NCBI RefSeq assembly: GCF_022347565.1
Contig: NZ_JAKRGH010000024.1
Coordinates: 1-64,000 of the forward strand
Direction: 5' to 3'
DNA length: 64,000 nt
Origin: Vibrio sp. Of7-15
GTDB taxonomy: Bacteria > Pseudomonadota > Gammaproteobacteria > Enterobacterales > Vibrionaceae
Position 1 is the first letter of the stretch. Every line of letters begins with the position of its first letter. The notes under the pieces are model-generated. The model saw nothing but the letters and a program-made list of their open reading frames with translations. It had not been told where the DNA came from and searched no databases. Positions 1 to 9,455 of the stretch are shown piece by piece. A program made the translations under genes and the position numbers.

Positions 1-580
1 GCTGCTTCTGGCTCTGTGACTAATTCAGCGTCAGTGTCCAGTTCTTCCGGTGCATCCACGGCCCAGTCATCATCTAGCGAGTCCAAGTCGTCCAGAGACT
101 CTGACTCTTCCAGAGACGCTTCGCTTTCAAGCTCAGGTTCGTCAGCAACTACTGGCTCTTCAAAAGAGAAATCATCTTCGATTGAATCCAGCTTGGCGTC
201 ATCTGAGACATCTGTGTTGTCTTCGGTCAGCTCAACATCGTCCGCTGTAAACTCGGCTTCTGGCTCAGAAATATCCGCGTCTAATTCCGATAACAACTCA
301 TCGCTGTCGTCTTCTGCAATGTCGCTGGTTAACTCACTTTCTGGTGCTGCTTCTGGCTCTGTGACTAATTCAGTGTCAGATTCTTCCGGTGCATCCACAG
401 CCCAGTCATCATCTTCGATTGAATCCAGCTCGGCGTCATCCGAAGCATCTGTACTATCTTCAGTTAACTCAACATCATCCGCTGCAAGCTCGGCTTCTGG
501 CTCAGAAATATCCGCGCCTAATTCAGATAGCAACTCATCGCTGTCGTCTTCTGCGATGTCGCCTGTTAACTCACTTTCTG
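1..580 (-). repeat. Imperfect tandem duplication inside hubP
   Basis: The sequence from position 1 restarts at position 349 with nearly identical bases. The second copy lacks about 100 bases present in the first (roughly 75-174). It encodes an acidic unit with DELLSEL, ADISEPEAE, ADDVELTED and SIEDD in order. The array may continue beyond the left edge. Confidence 0.85.
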
Positions 581-3359
581 ATGAGTCAATATCAAGGTCA
601 GGCTCAACCAACTTATTTTCACCATGATCAGCCAAAGCTCGATCTAATACAGAATCAAAATTATCCGTACTACCAGTTTCTTCAAGATCAGGCTCTGTTT
701 CGGTTGCTTCTAACTCGACTTCTAAATCATCAATCTCTGCATCAGGATCTGATAACGCATCAAAATCAAGATCAACACCAAATTCATTGTTTGTTACTTC
801 TGGTTCTGCATCAATAAGCCAATCTTCATCTTGAGGCTCATCTTCTTTAGTACTAAGGTCCGGAGTATCAGATATAGCGTCTTCATCAGCCTGATCAGCG
901 TCAGTGTCTGCTATATCTTTACCGCCCTTTCCCTCGAGTTCCTCTTCAAGCTCTGGTGAATCGTCGATGAAATCATCCAATAGATCAGTGCTGTTTTCAT
1001 CAAATTCGAAATCTAATGAGTCCGATTTATTATCATCACCTAACAGTTCATCTAAAAGCTCAACACTGTCTTCCGCAATCTCTAATTCATCGGAACCATC
1101 GGTAGGCTCTTCTAACAGCTCATCCAGTAAATCAGTGCTGTCTTCACTTAATTCCAGATCAGAATCAAGGCTGCTATCGGCGTCTAATAAGTCATCAAGC
1201 AAATCCGTACTTTCTTCTGGAACGTCAATTTCATCATCAAGACGTAGATCATCTTCTAATAACTCATCAAGCAATTCTGTACTGTCATCCGCTAGCTCAA
1301 TAGTCTCTTGGCTATCCAGCTCTTCCTCTTCTAGTACTTCATCAAGTAATGCCGTACTTTCTAGATCTAGGCTGTCATCTTGATCACTGGATGTCTCATC
1401 AACACCACTGAATAATTCATCAAAACCGACGCTTTCTGCCTCTAAAGAAGACTCATCAGAATCCAAAGACAGATCTAGATCTTCTTCTTTTTCTTTCTCA
1501 AGCTCTTCTTCATCCCCTGTTTCATCTAAGTCCCAACCGGCATCAAGCTCTGAGCTTTCAGTTGGATCTTCAAGTAACCCTTCTAACTCCGCAGCGGCAC
1601 CATCATCGAGCGCATTTGCTAAGTCAGCTTTTTCAGGCTCAGTGGCTAAGGCTGCATCATCGTCATCCTCGTCATCCATATTGGAGAACAAGTCATCTAA
1701 CAGAGATTGATCTAATTCTCCTTCTAAAGCTTCATTTTCACCATCGCTCGCTAACAAGCTATCAAGGTCAACTTCTTCTTTTGCTTCTTCTTCAGGAACA
1801 GACAAATCAAAAGCAAACTCTTCGTCATCTTTGTTTAATGATGTTGAATCAATGTCGTCAAGCGCCCGTTCCATCTCTTCTAGGCTTAACGCTTTTTCAT
1901 CACCATTAACGGAAATACCACCAGCACTCATATCAAGATCATCAAGATCTCCTAGCGAGTCATCGTCTGATAAACTGTCTAAATCGCCATTGTCACCAAT
2001 ACTTGCAAATGGGTCATCTTCATCAGATGAATCAAGATCTAAGTCTAATGAGTCATCACCATCACCTAGTCCTGAGAATGGGTCATCGTCCCCATCGTCC
2101 ATACTGCCGAACGGGTCATCATCGGAGCTATCAGCAAATGGGTCTTCATCATCACTTGCAAATGGGTCCTCATCATCGCCTAACGGGAAGTCACCATCAT
2201 CTAAGTCACCTAAAATATCATCGTCATCATCAGACAATGTTAGCTCTGGGATATCATCATCAATCGCATCTTCATCTGGTACGATAATGGTTGGCATATC
2301 AGCCGCTTGCTCTTCTGTGATCTCTTCTTCCTTACGACGAGATAAGAAGAAAGCGATAAGGCCAGCGATCAACGCACCTGGAACCAGGGCAAGAGCAGCA
2401 ATACTCCAAGGGCTAGACGCAAGCTTGTCCATCAAAGATGGTTCAGACACCATCTTGTCTATTTGCATCTGTTTTTGTTCGGCTAAGAATTTTTCCACTT
2501 CAGCACGAATACGACTTTCATCGTCAACTTCTTCTTGCAAAGCAGCGACCTGATGCTGCATTTCTGCTAGACGAACACGAAGTAAATGATTGCTCTCTTC
2601 TAAGGCAGAGAACTCACTTTCTGTCATATTCAGTTCGTTTTTCAGCTCAACAAGTTCACTGTCTGACATTGGCTTCGTCGCAGCATACTTCGTTGCCATT
2701 TCACCCATAGGTTTCTCGACTTCAGCCATTTTATCGTCAGCTTTCGTCATTGCTGGCATGTCAGGCTTAGTCACTTTTTCTGGTGTTGACGTCGTAGGCT
2801 CTGGCGCAGCGACAATAGCTGGATCTGTGGTTCGACTAGCTGGAGGCGTTGTCGCCGCAGTGCTTGAAGGAGCCACAGGTTGACGAGCAGGCTGAGCACC
2901 ATTTAAACGGGCTTGATGTACTGTTAACAGGCGCTTAGCTTCTTCTGTGCTTTCACGGCGAACTTGCGCCAATGTTGGCAAACGTAATTCACTGCCCGGA
3001 ATAAGGCCGTGTAAGTTATTACCTTCAAACGCTTGTGGGTTTAAACGATAAATAGCTAGTAATGTTTGCTGAACAGTGGTTGTACTGGAAGGTTTTACGC
3101 GACTAGCAATGGACCATAAAGTGTCATTTCTGGTTGTTGGGCCGTAAGTTCTGACGCTTTCAGAATCATTCGGTAACGTTTGAGGTAAAGCTGTCGATTG
3201 CGTTTCATCATAACGTTGAGAGAAGCTGCTAGAGTCGTTAGCGTCTCCATCAGGCCCTATGATTCGAATCGTATCCGCTTGTGCAGTCGATATCTGCGTT
3301 GCCACAAATAATGCGAGTGGCGTAAGAATGCGTGTAACTTTAGTAAATGCGTCAGACAC
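1..3359 (-). CDS. hubP: Polar landmark protein HubP/FimV, 5' part (C-terminus outside window)
   Basis: Large single-pass inner-membrane protein that in Vibrio anchors ParA-like ATPases and flagellar regulators at the cell pole. About 1,119 codons are visible and the frame is open to the left edge, so the C-terminal FimV domain is missing. Start is a GTG preceded by AAAGAGG. Seen in order: signal peptide (1-28, ending AQA), LysM-like peptidoglycan-binding region (about 65-130), Pro/Thr-rich linker, coiled coil (about 230-300), one membrane segment (about 315-338, followed by RRKEEE), then a very acidic cytoplasmic region. That region has five DPF repeats, six LLDELL-type repeats about 25 residues apart, and a long tandem duplication near the left edge. 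The layout matches HubP of Vibrio (known family); polar function here is inferred. The opposite strand gives long Ser-rich open frames that are shadows of the acidic repeats. Confidence 0.9.
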   Translation of the reverse strand, partial: MSDAFTKVTRILTPLALFVATQISTAQADTIRIIGPDGDANDSSSFSQRYDETQSTALPQTLPNDSESVRTYGPTTRNDTLWSIASRVKPSSTTTVQQTLLAIYRLNPQAFEGNNLHGLIPGSELRLPTLAQVRRESTEEAKRLLTVHQARLNGAQPARQPVAPSSTAATTPPASRTTDPAIVAAPEPTTSTPEKVTKPDMPAMTKADDKMAEVEKPMGEMATKYAATKPMSDSELVELKNELNMTESEFSALEESNHLLRVRLAEMQHQVAALQEEVDDESRIRAEVEKFLAEQKQMQIDKMVSEPSLMDKLASSPWSIAALALVPGALIAGLIAFFLSRRKEEEITEEQAADMPTIIVPDEDAIDDDIPELTLSDDDDDILGDLDDGDFPLGDDEDPFASDDEDPFADSSDDDPFGSMDDGDDDPFSGLGDGDDSLDLDLDSSDEDDPFASIGDNGDLDSLSDDDSLGDLDDLDMSAGGISVNGDEKALSLEEMERALDDIDSTSLNKDDEEFAFDLSVPEEEAKEEVDLDSLLASDGENEALEGELDQSLLDDLFSNMDDEDDDDAALATEPEKADLANALDDGAAAELEGLLEDPTESSELDAGWDLDETGDEEELEKEKEEDLDLSLDSDESSLEAESVGFDELFSGVDETSSDQDDSLDLESTALLDEVLEEEELDSQETIELADDSTELLDELLEDDLRLDDEIDVPEESTDLLDDLLDADSSLDSDLELSEDSTDLLDELLEEPTDGSDELEIAEDSVELLDELLGDDNKSDSLDFEFDENSTDLLDDFIDDSPELEEELEGKGGKDIADTDADQADEDAISDTPDLSTKEDEPQDEDWLIDAEPEVTNNEFGVDLDFDALSDPDAEIDDLEVELEATETEPDLEETGSTDNFDSVLDRALADHGENKLVEPDLDIDSSESELTGDIAEDDSDELLSELGADISEPEAELAADDVELTEDSTDASDDAELDSIEDDDWAVDAPEESDTELVTEPEAAPESELTSDIAEDDSDELLSELDADISEPEAEFTADDVELTEDNTDVSDDAKLDSIEDDFSFEEPVVADEPELESEASLEESESLDDLDSLDDDWAVDAPEELDTDAELVTEPEA
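960..1365 (-). repeat. Six degenerate LLDELL-type repeats in hubP
   Basis: On the coding strand the motif S-T-x-L-L-D-[ED]-[LF]-[LI] recurs six times at about 75-base spacing, separated by acidic spacers. Family knowledge: HubP proteins carry imperfect acidic repeats in the cytoplasmic region. The DNA copies are diverged, unlike the fresher duplication at 1-580. Confidence 0.75.
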
Positions 3360-3493
3360 TGCCCGTATGCCTCTTTGGGAGATAATAAAAATATGAACTA
3401 GACACTATATCGGATAGAACCTTAAAAACTGTAGCATTTAACGTTAAAAGTGTTTCATCCAATCAAAAAATAATCTGATCTATGTAAATAGAT

Positions 3494-3524
3494 AAAAAAA
3501 CGCTCCGAGGAATCCCCAGAGCGC
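3494..3524 (-). terminator. Rho-independent terminator after asd
   Basis: A 10-bp stem with two wobble pairs (3501-3510 with 3514-3523) and a 3-base loop is followed on the minus strand by seven T (3494-3500). It lies 10 bases past the asd stop codon and separates asd from hubP. Confidence 0.9.
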
Positions 3525-3534
3525 CTTAAATCAA

Positions 3535-4548
3535 TTAGATGTAATCTCTAATTAATACTTCTGCAATTTGCACTGTGTTAGTTGCTGCGCCCTTACGAAC
3601 ATTGTCTGCAACAACCCAAAGGTTAATACCTGTTGGATGGCTAATATCCTGACGAATACGCGCTACCATTACATGATCTTTTCCGGTGGCATCGCCCACT
3701 TGAGTTGGGTAATCCGTTCCGTGGAATACTTCTACGCCTTCAGCCGCTTCTAGTAAACGGCTCACTTCTTCTGCATCAATCGGAGCTTGAGTCTCTAAAT
3801 GCACCGCTTCCGCATGACCATAGAAAACCGGCACTCGAACACAAGTTGGGTTAACCGCTACTGTGTCATCACCCAGAATTTTCTGAGTTTCCCACACCAT
3901 TTTCATTTCTTCTTTGGTGTAACCATTGTCTAGGAACTGATCAATGTGTGGTAAGCAGTTAAATGCAATTTGTTTGTCGTACGTTTTATTTTCAGCAGGT
4001 AGCCCATTTAATAAACGAGCAGTTTGACCCGCTAATTCATCAACACCAGGCTTACCAGAACCAGAAACAGATTGGTAAGTAGACACATTGATGCGCTCAA
4101 TCCCAACCGCATCGTAAATTGGCTTTAATGCCACTAACATCTGAATGGTTGAGCAATTTGGGTTTGCAATAATGTTACGATTACGAAAATCAGCAATTGC
4201 ACCAGGGTTTACTTCAGGCACAACCAGTGGAACATCAGGTTCGTAACGGAAGCGTGATGTATTATCGATCACAATCACACCTTCGTCAGCAGCAATAGGA
4301 GCCCAATGATCTGACAGCTCAGCACCTGCTGAAAATAAACCAATTTGTACTTGAGACCAATCGAACTCTTCAACATTCTGCACACGGACTGTTTTGCCGT
4401 TAAAGCGCATGGTTTTACCTTCGCTGCGCTCACTCGCTAATAAGTACAAGTTACGCACAGGGAAGTTACGTTGCTCTAATACTTCAACAATCGTCTCACC
4501 AACTGCGCCTGTTGCACCTAATACGGCAATATCAAATTCTTGACTCAT
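3535..4548 (-). CDS. asd: Aspartate-semialdehyde dehydrogenase
   Basis: Reduces aspartyl phosphate to aspartate semialdehyde for lysine, threonine, methionine and diaminopimelate synthesis (cytoplasm). The protein is 337 aa, the size of the shorter Vibrio asd2 type. N-terminal NADP-binding GATGAVG (11-17); catalytic Cys132 in [18 protein letters not shown] near 163-172; catalytic His about 245 in FYGHAEAVH. The chosen ATG has GAGGA 7 bases upstream; an in-frame start 8 codons earlier has no better site. It overlaps the 3' end of pdxB by 17 bases, so the two are co-transcribed and probably translationally coupled. The enteric neighbour of pdxB is the paralogue usg; the intact Cys and His here support an active enzyme. 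Many Vibrio carry a second asd elsewhere. Confidence 0.93.
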   Translation of the reverse strand: MSQEFDIAVLGATGAVGETIVEVLEQRNFPVRNLYLLASERSEGKTMRFNGKTVRVQNVEEFDWSQVQIGLFSAGAELSDHWAPIAADEGVIVIDNTSRFRYEPDVPLVVPEVNPGAIADFRNRNIIANPNCSTIQMLVALKPIYDAVGIERINVSTYQSVSGSGKPGVDELAGQTARLLNGLPAENKTYDKQIAFNCLPHIDQFLDNGYTKEEMKMVWETQKILGDDTVAVNPTCVRVPVFYGHAEAVHLETQAPIDAEEVSRLLEAAEGVEVFHGTDYPTQVGDATGKDHVMVARIRQDISHPTGINLWVVADNVRKGAATNTVQIAEVLIRDYI

Positions 4549-5677
4549 GAATGTCCTCAATTGTAAATCCAAGTTTTGCTAATGGCTCTAGATTACATGC
4601 TGAACCACCAGCAAGGGTTATTGCACTGTACTCTCTTCTGTCCCAGTAACCTTTACGCATTGCATCAAATGCACCAGTTTGGTTTATCTTACGACGGAAA
4701 AGAGCATCGTCTTTACGCACATCATAAATCAACTGGATAAGATTGTGCAGCGTTGCCTCGTCCCAAGCTTGATTTAATTTCACATACGGAACAGGTGCAA
4801 CGGGTAATAAGCTCGCCGCTGATACCTCTTCCTTCAATTTCAAAAACTCACAGTACCGATTATAAATCATGGTTGTACCGCGAGCCTTCCCTTCTAAACC
4901 ATAGCCAGCGATATGCGGAGTAGCAAATGCAAGATGCTCTAATAGCTCTAAATCCACTTCTGGTTCGTGCTCAAATACATCCAATATTGCCGTGAAGCCG
5001 TCTTGTTTTTGCAATCGAGTTTTTAGTGCTTGGTTATCCACCACAGGGCCACGCGCCGCATTAATTAAAATTTGATTATGGCGGCATTCTGACAATCGTT
5101 TTTCATTCATTAAATGGTGTGTCGGCCACTCTCCCCCTACTGTAATTGGGGTATGAAAAGTAATGACATCGGACTGACTTAATAAAGTATCTAAATCAGT
5201 AAACGTGCGACTGTCTCCTTGCTGTTGTTTGATAGGGTCATTTAGCAAATAACGAATACCTAAACCTTCTAAGCACCGCGCTAAATACGACCCCACCTGC
5301 CCTGCACCAACGATGCCGATGGTTTTATCAAAAATTGAAAAACCTTGTTGTTGTGCAAGTACAGTTAAGCAACTTAATACGTATTCAGCTACACCCACTT
5401 TATTGCAACCAGGAGCGGCAGTGAAAAAGATCCCCTTTTCCTTTAATAAATCTTGATTAACATGATCCATACCCGCTGTCGCAGTGCCCACAAATTTTAG
5501 TTTATTGGCTTTACTTATCAGCGCCTCATTCACTTTGGTCACAGAGCGAATCATTAATGCATCCACGTCGATTAAATCGTCAGCCGTTAATTCCCGACCG
5601 GGTTTAGTCCTCACGTCGCCTAAGTTGCTAAACAGTTGTTCAGCATAAGGCATGTTTTCATCAATCACGATCTTCAT
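4532..5677 (-). CDS. pdxB: Erythronate-4-phosphate dehydrogenase
   Basis: Second step of the DXP-dependent pyridoxal phosphate pathway: oxidises 4-phosphoerythronate using NAD. 381 aa, normal for PdxB. Belongs to the D-2-hydroxyacid dehydrogenase family: Rossmann motif GAGQVG at 124-129, catalytic Arg209 in NAARGPVVD, Glu238 in DVFEHEPE and His255 in ATPHIAGYG. The C-terminal extension (about 285-381) is the PdxB dimerisation domain. The ATG follows AATAGGAC. First gene of a pdxB-asd unit with its own promoter at 5700-5736; its last 17 bases overlap asd. Confidence 0.95.
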   Translation of the reverse strand: MKIVIDENMPYAEQLFSNLGDVRTKPGRELTADDLIDVDALMIRSVTKVNEALISKANKLKFVGTATAGMDHVNQDLLKEKGIFFTAAPGCNKVGVAEYVLSCLTVLAQQQGFSIFDKTIGIVGAGQVGSYLARCLEGLGIRYLLNDPIKQQQGDSRTFTDLDTLLSQSDVITFHTPITVGGEWPTHHLMNEKRLSECRHNQILINAARGPVVDNQALKTRLQKQDGFTAILDVFEHEPEVDLELLEHLAFATPHIAGYGLEGKARGTTMIYNRYCEFLKLKEEVSAASLLPVAPVPYVKLNQAWDEATLHNLIQLIYDVRKDDALFRRKINQTGAFDAMRKGYWDRREYSAITLAGGSACNLEPLAKLGFTIEDIHESRI

Positions 5678-5699
5678 AAAATAGTCCTATTATTCAGCT

Positions 5700-5736
5700 G
5701 CCATCGATTGTATTGGGGATAGGAAAGTACTGGCAA
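5700..5736 (-). promoter_or_regulatory. Sigma-70 promoter for pdxB-asd
   Basis: Minus strand carries TTGCCA (5731-5736), an 18-base spacer and TACAAT (5707-5712). The predicted start is near 5700, about 23 bases before the pdxB ATG. Prediction from consensus only. Confidence 0.6.
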
Positions 5737-5853
5737 GAAGAAAGTCATGACCAACGACAAAGAGAGAAATTACTAAAAGAAAATTGCTTTAGTTTTATGG
5801 ATAAACTTATCTGGATATATAAACGAAGGCTAAGATATAGGCTAGCGACAAAG

Positions 5854-5880
5854 AAAAAACCCGGCGATGATCGCCGGGTA
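5854..5880 (-). terminator. Rho-independent terminator of the fabB transcript
   Basis: Near-perfect palindrome (5859-5868 with 5870-5879, ACCCGGCGAT arms) followed by TTTTTT on the minus strand. It lies about 130 bases after the fabB stop, leaving a long 3' UTR. Confidence 0.92.
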
Positions 5881-5979
5881 AAAAGTTCCAGAATCAAAGT
5901 CCATTACTCCGCTCTCCGTGGAGTAATGTTCGCGTCTGTTTTAGCCCGATCAGATCAAGCTAATATCTGGAAATGGGTT
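5854..5979 (-). ncRNA. Probable FarS-type small RNA from the fabB 3' UTR
   Basis: The fabB 3' UTR is unusually long and structured. After the stop codon comes a hairpin (5980-5990 with 6000-6010), then a 9-bp hairpin (5902-5910 with 5920-5928), then the strong terminator. In Vibrio cholerae the fabB 3' UTR is processed by RNase E into FarS, an Hfq-dependent RNA that represses fadE genes (established). Position, orientation and a terminator with a U tail all fit. The 5' end here is a guess, because the processing site cannot be placed by eye. A 95-codon open frame on the opposite strand is not convincing. Confidence 0.65.
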
Positions 5980-6012
5980 ATTAGGTTGCCCTGTGGTTAG
6001 GCAACCTAATTT

Positions 6013-7224
6013 TTATGCTTCGTATTTTTTGATAACAAGCGTGGCGTTAGTACCACCGAAACCAAAGCTGTTAGACATTACGGTTTTCAGCTCTTGCTCA
6101 CGAGTTTCCGTGACAATATCTAAACCTTCAGCGGCTTCATCTAATGTTTCCACGTTAATGCTTGGTGCGATAAAGTTGTTATCTAGCATCAATGTTGAGT
6201 AAATAGCTTCGTGAACACCTGCAGCACCTAATGCGTGACCCGTCATCGCTTTAGTGGCAGAAATGGCTGGGCAGTTTTCAGAGAACAACTCTTGGATTGC
6301 ACCTAGCTCTTTCACATCACCTACAGGGGTTGATGTACCGTGGGTATTCACATAGTCAACACTGTCTACGTTTTGCATTGCCATCTTCATACAACGCACA
6401 GCACCTTCACCTGACGGTGCAACCATGTCGTAGCCATCAGACGTCGCGCCATAACCGACGACTTCACCGTAAATTTTTGCGCCACGAGCTAAAGCATGCT
6501 CAAGTTCTTCGATAACCAGCATACCGCCACCACCAGAGATAACAAAACCATCACGGTTTGCATCGTAGGTACGAGATGCTTTTGAAGGATCATCGTTGTA
6601 TTTCGTTGATAATGCGCCCATTGCGTCAAACATCATGGTCAAAGTCCAATCTAGCTCTTCACCACCACCTGCAAACACAACGTCTTGTTTACCAAGTTGA
6701 ATCAATTCAACCGCGTGACCAATACAGTGTGCAGATGTTGCACATGCAGAACTCATTGAATAGTTCACGCCACGGATTTTAAACGGCGTCGCTAAACAAG
6801 CAGAAACCGTTGAAGACATAGTACGCGGCACCATGTAAGGGCCAATACGCTTAACGCCTTTGTTTTGTAGTGTATCAACTGCAATAGCTTGGTTTAGTGA
6901 CGACGCACCGCCCGAGCCAGCAACAATACCGGTACGATCATTCGACACTTGCTCTTCTGTTAGGCCAGCATCTTCAATAGCTTGTTCCATCGATAGGTAA
7001 GCGTATGCAGCCGCATCACCCATAAAACGCATCTTTTTGCGATCGATATGTTCAGAAGGCGTCATTTTTAAATCGCCCCAAACGTTGCTGCGAAGACCTT
7101 TTTCCGCAAACTGTTCAGAGAAGTTGATGCCTGACTTACCTGCTTTTAGAGATTCTAAAACCTCTTCTACATTATTACCGATACTGGAGACAATCCCCAT
7201 GCCTGTGATGACGGCTCGTTTCAT
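6013..7224 (-). CDS. fabB: 3-oxoacyl-ACP synthase I (KAS I)
   Basis: Condensing enzyme that elongates acyl-ACP with malonyl-ACP and is needed for unsaturated fatty acids. 403 aa, typical. N-terminal [16 protein letters not shown]; nucleophile Cys161 in [13 protein letters not shown]; His in [10 protein letters not shown] (about 296) and GHALGAAG (about 331). These make the Cys-His-His triad of KAS I/II; the Cys context and length favour FabB over FabF. The ATG follows AGGAAAG. Monocistronic, divergent from mnmC, with a weak -35 and a FadR-like half site that suggest activation by FadR. Its 3' UTR probably gives a regulatory RNA. Confidence 0.95.
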   Translation of the reverse strand: MKRAVITGMGIVSSIGNNVEEVLESLKAGKSGINFSEQFAEKGLRSNVWGDLKMTPSEHIDRKKMRFMGDAAAYAYLSMEQAIEDAGLTEEQVSNDRTGIVAGSGGASSLNQAIAVDTLQNKGVKRIGPYMVPRTMSSTVSACLATPFKIRGVNYSMSSACATSAHCIGHAVELIQLGKQDVVFAGGGEELDWTLTMMFDAMGALSTKYNDDPSKASRTYDANRDGFVISGGGGMLVIEELEHALARGAKIYGEVVGYGATSDGYDMVAPSGEGAVRCMKMAMQNVDSVDYVNTHGTSTPVGDVKELGAIQELFSENCPAISATKAMTGHALGAAGVHEAIYSTLMLDNNFIAPSINVETLDEAAEGLDIVTETREQELKTVMSNSFGFGGTNATLVIKKYEA

Positions 7225-7255
7225 GATTCTTTCCTATTGTCATAGATCGTCGAAG

Positions 7256-7293
7256 ATAATAACCAACTTATTACCAGAAAGTGGTCAGCTTTC
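7256..7293. promoter_or_regulatory. fabB promoter with FadR-like element, shared with mnmC
   Basis: Minus strand: -10 TATTAT (7256-7261) with a poor -35 (CCACTT, 7279-7284) overlapped by TGGTCAG, one clean FadR half site (7282-7288). FadR activates fab genes from about -40 in enterics and Vibrio (established), so this arrangement fits an activator-dependent promoter. The same TGGTCA can act as the -35 of the divergent mnmC promoter (-10 TACAAT, 7306-7311). Consensus reading only. Confidence 0.4.
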
Positions 7294-7346
7294 CATGAAT
7301 TCCGGTACAATTCACGCTAATTTACTTTCAAAGTACGAGGTTTCCC

Positions 7347-9377
7347 TTGTCAAACCACAAAATTGAGAACGCAACCCTAGATTGGAATGAGGTAGGCACT
7401 CCTGTATCGAATGATTTTGATGATGTCTATTTCTCTAACACCAATGGCTTAGAAGAGACACGTTATGTGTTCCTTCAACAAAATCATTTACCTCAACGCT
7501 GGACAGAATTTCAAAGCCGACGCTTTGTTACTGGTGAAACAGGTTTTGGTACAGGGCTTAATTTTTTAGCGGTTTGGCAATGGTTTAAAGAATTTAGAAC
7601 CAATAATCCTGAAGCGCCACTTAAAGAGCTTCATTTTATCAGCTTCGAAAAATTTCCCGTTACCCGATCTGACTTAGAGAAGGCCCATGCCGCATGGCCT
7701 GAGTTAGCGGAATTGGCCGCTGAACTGCGTGAAAACTATCCCATCGCAGTGGCAGATTGCCATCGCCTCGTTCTAGCAGATGGAATGATCACGCTGGATT
7801 TGTGGTTTGGTGATATTAAAGACTGTATGCCACAAGTGTGGATGAGTGACGAAGGCCTGATCGACGCTTGGTTCTTAGATGGTTTTGCGCCCAGTAAAAA
7901 CCCTGAAATGTGGAATCAAGAGCTGTTTAATAACATGGCTAAACTGGCCAAAGTAGATTGTACTTGTGCCACATTTACCGCCGCCGGTTTTGTACGAAGA
8001 GGCCTTATTGAAGCTGGCTTTGATATGAAAAAAGTCAAAGGCTTTGGTACGAAACGAGAGATGATTGCTGGCCGTTTAACGGAACGAAAAAATGCAGCGA
8101 ACCATCTTCCTTGGTTTGCCATTTCAACCAAAAAAGACATTACCGATGTCGCCATCATAGGCGGTGGTATTGCTAGTGCTTCTCTTGCTTTAGCGCTAGT
8201 AAGAAGAGGGATAAACGTTACTTTATATTGCCAAGACGAGAAACCCGCTCAAGGAGCTTCTGGTAACCGCCAAGGCGCTGTTTACCCGCTGCTTCACGGC
8301 AATTTGGAAACATTAGCCCGATTTTTTGGCCCCGCTTTCGTTTACGCACGCCAATTTATTGATCAAGCAGCTAAAAACGTAGATTTTGATCATGATTGGT
8401 GTGGTGTTACCCAATTAGCTTGGGATAAAAAATCAAAATCTAAGCTTGATAAAATCATAGCCAAAAACTTCACCCCAGATCTTGTTACCCAACTTAATGT
8501 GGAACAAACCAATGAAAAGACAGGACTGACCGTTGGTGTCGACGGAATCCACTACCCTCTGGGCGGCTGGCTATGCCCCCAGCAACTGACTCAAGGGCTA
8601 TTTGATTTCCTTCTGCAATCAGACAACTTTAATGCCCATTTCAATTGCGATATTACCAAGCTCACCGAACTGTCTGATGAAAAAAGCTGGCGACTTTGTG
8701 ATTCACAACAGCAGCAATACTCGCACCAAGCGGTAGTGATTGCTAATGGTCACAAAGTGGCTCAATTTACTCAAAGTGAAAAAATCCCAGCTACGCCCGT
8801 TCGTGGTCAAGTTAGCCACACCAAAACAACAGAGGCACTTTCTAACATTAAAAGTGTACTTTGCTACGATGGCTACTTAACCCCAGTAAACCCTAATACC
8901 CAAACGCATTGTATTGGTGCCAGCTACGACAGGCATGATTTAGCGATTCAGTTTTCTGAAACTGAGCAACAAGAAAACAAACAACGTTTGATCAAGTGCC
9001 TTCCTGAACAAACATGGCCGCATGAAATCAACGTCGATGACAATCAAGCACGTGTTGCGATTCGCAGTGCCAGCCGTGATCACTTACCGTTTGTGGGTAA
9101 TATCTGCCAGTTCGAGCCCTTAATGGCACAATATAAGAACCTGCAAAAAGAACAGCAACACGCGAAAGACACACCTGTGTATGACGGGCTGTTCTCTTTC
9201 ATTGGGCTAGGCTCTCGTGGCCTCAGTTCAGCACCATTGTTGGGAGAAGTACTGGCATCTCAAATTTGTGGTGATCCACTGCCACTACCTATTTCAATTC
9301 TTGAAGCGCTTCACCCGGGAAGAATGTGGGTAAGAAAGCTACTAAAGGGTCGCCCAATCACAACGAATCAGCATTAA
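7347..9377 (+). CDS. mnmC: Bifunctional tRNA U34 modification enzyme MnmC
   Basis: Converts cmnm5(s2)U34 to nm5(s2)U34 (FAD-dependent C-terminal domain), then methylates it to mnm5(s2)U34 with S-adenosylmethionine (N-terminal domain), tuning wobble decoding. 676 aa, normal for the fused enzyme. N-terminal methyltransferase: [13 protein letters not shown] (about 65-77) and [17 protein letters not shown] (about 173-189). FAD domain begins with [15 protein letters not shown] near 271 and ends with the [13 protein letters not shown] region. Start is TTG with CGAGG 6 bases upstream; no better in-frame start is seen. Divergent from fabB and convergent with mvaA. Confidence 0.95.
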   Translation: MSNHKIENATLDWNEVGTPVSNDFDDVYFSNTNGLEETRYVFLQQNHLPQRWTEFQSRRFVTGETGFGTGLNFLAVWQWFKEFRTNNPEAPLKELHFISFEKFPVTRSDLEKAHAAWPELAELAAELRENYPIAVADCHRLVLADGMITLDLWFGDIKDCMPQVWMSDEGLIDAWFLDGFAPSKNPEMWNQELFNNMAKLAKVDCTCATFTAAGFVRRGLIEAGFDMKKVKGFGTKREMIAGRLTERKNAANHLPWFAISTKKDITDVAIIGGGIASASLALALVRRGINVTLYCQDEKPAQGASGNRQGAVYPLLHGNLETLARFFGPAFVYARQFIDQAAKNVDFDHDWCGVTQLAWDKKSKSKLDKIIAKNFTPDLVTQLNVEQTNEKTGLTVGVDGIHYPLGGWLCPQQLTQGLFDFLLQSDNFNAHFNCDITKLTELSDEKSWRLCDSQQQQYSHQAVVIANGHKVAQFTQSEKIPATPVRGQVSHTKTTEALSNIKSVLCYDGYLTPVNPNTQTHCIGASYDRHDLAIQFSETEQQENKQRLIKCLPEQTWPHEINVDDNQARVAIRSASRDHLPFVGNICQFEPLMAQYKNLQKEQQHAKDTPVYDGLFSFIGLGSRGLSSAPLLGEVLASQICGDPLPLPISILEALHPGRMWVRKLLKGRPITTNQH

Positions 9378-9405
9378 TTTGCATTCAAAAGTAGCTGAAA
9401 TACTG

Positions 9406-9440
9406 GCATGCTTTGGCCTTCACCAAAGCATGCTCTCTTA
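9406..9440. terminator. Hairpin between convergent mnmC and mvaA
   Basis: Perfect 11-bp stem (9406-9416 with 9423-9433) with a 6-base loop. The following T-rich tract is weak (TCTCTT) on the plus strand and nearly absent on the minus strand, so efficient termination is uncertain. Confidence 0.55.
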
Positions 9441-9455
9441 AGAAGATAAGCTCAT

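Noticed and set aside
16-2553. Long Ser-rich and His/Leu-rich plus-strand open frames
   Set aside because: They are antisense shadows of the acidic Asp/Glu/Ser repeats of hubP, with no ribosome sites and no sensible composition.
5713-6000. 95-codon plus-strand open frame between pdxB and fabB
   Set aside because: It runs through the fabB terminator and 3' UTR hairpins and across the pdxB promoter; the protein looks random.
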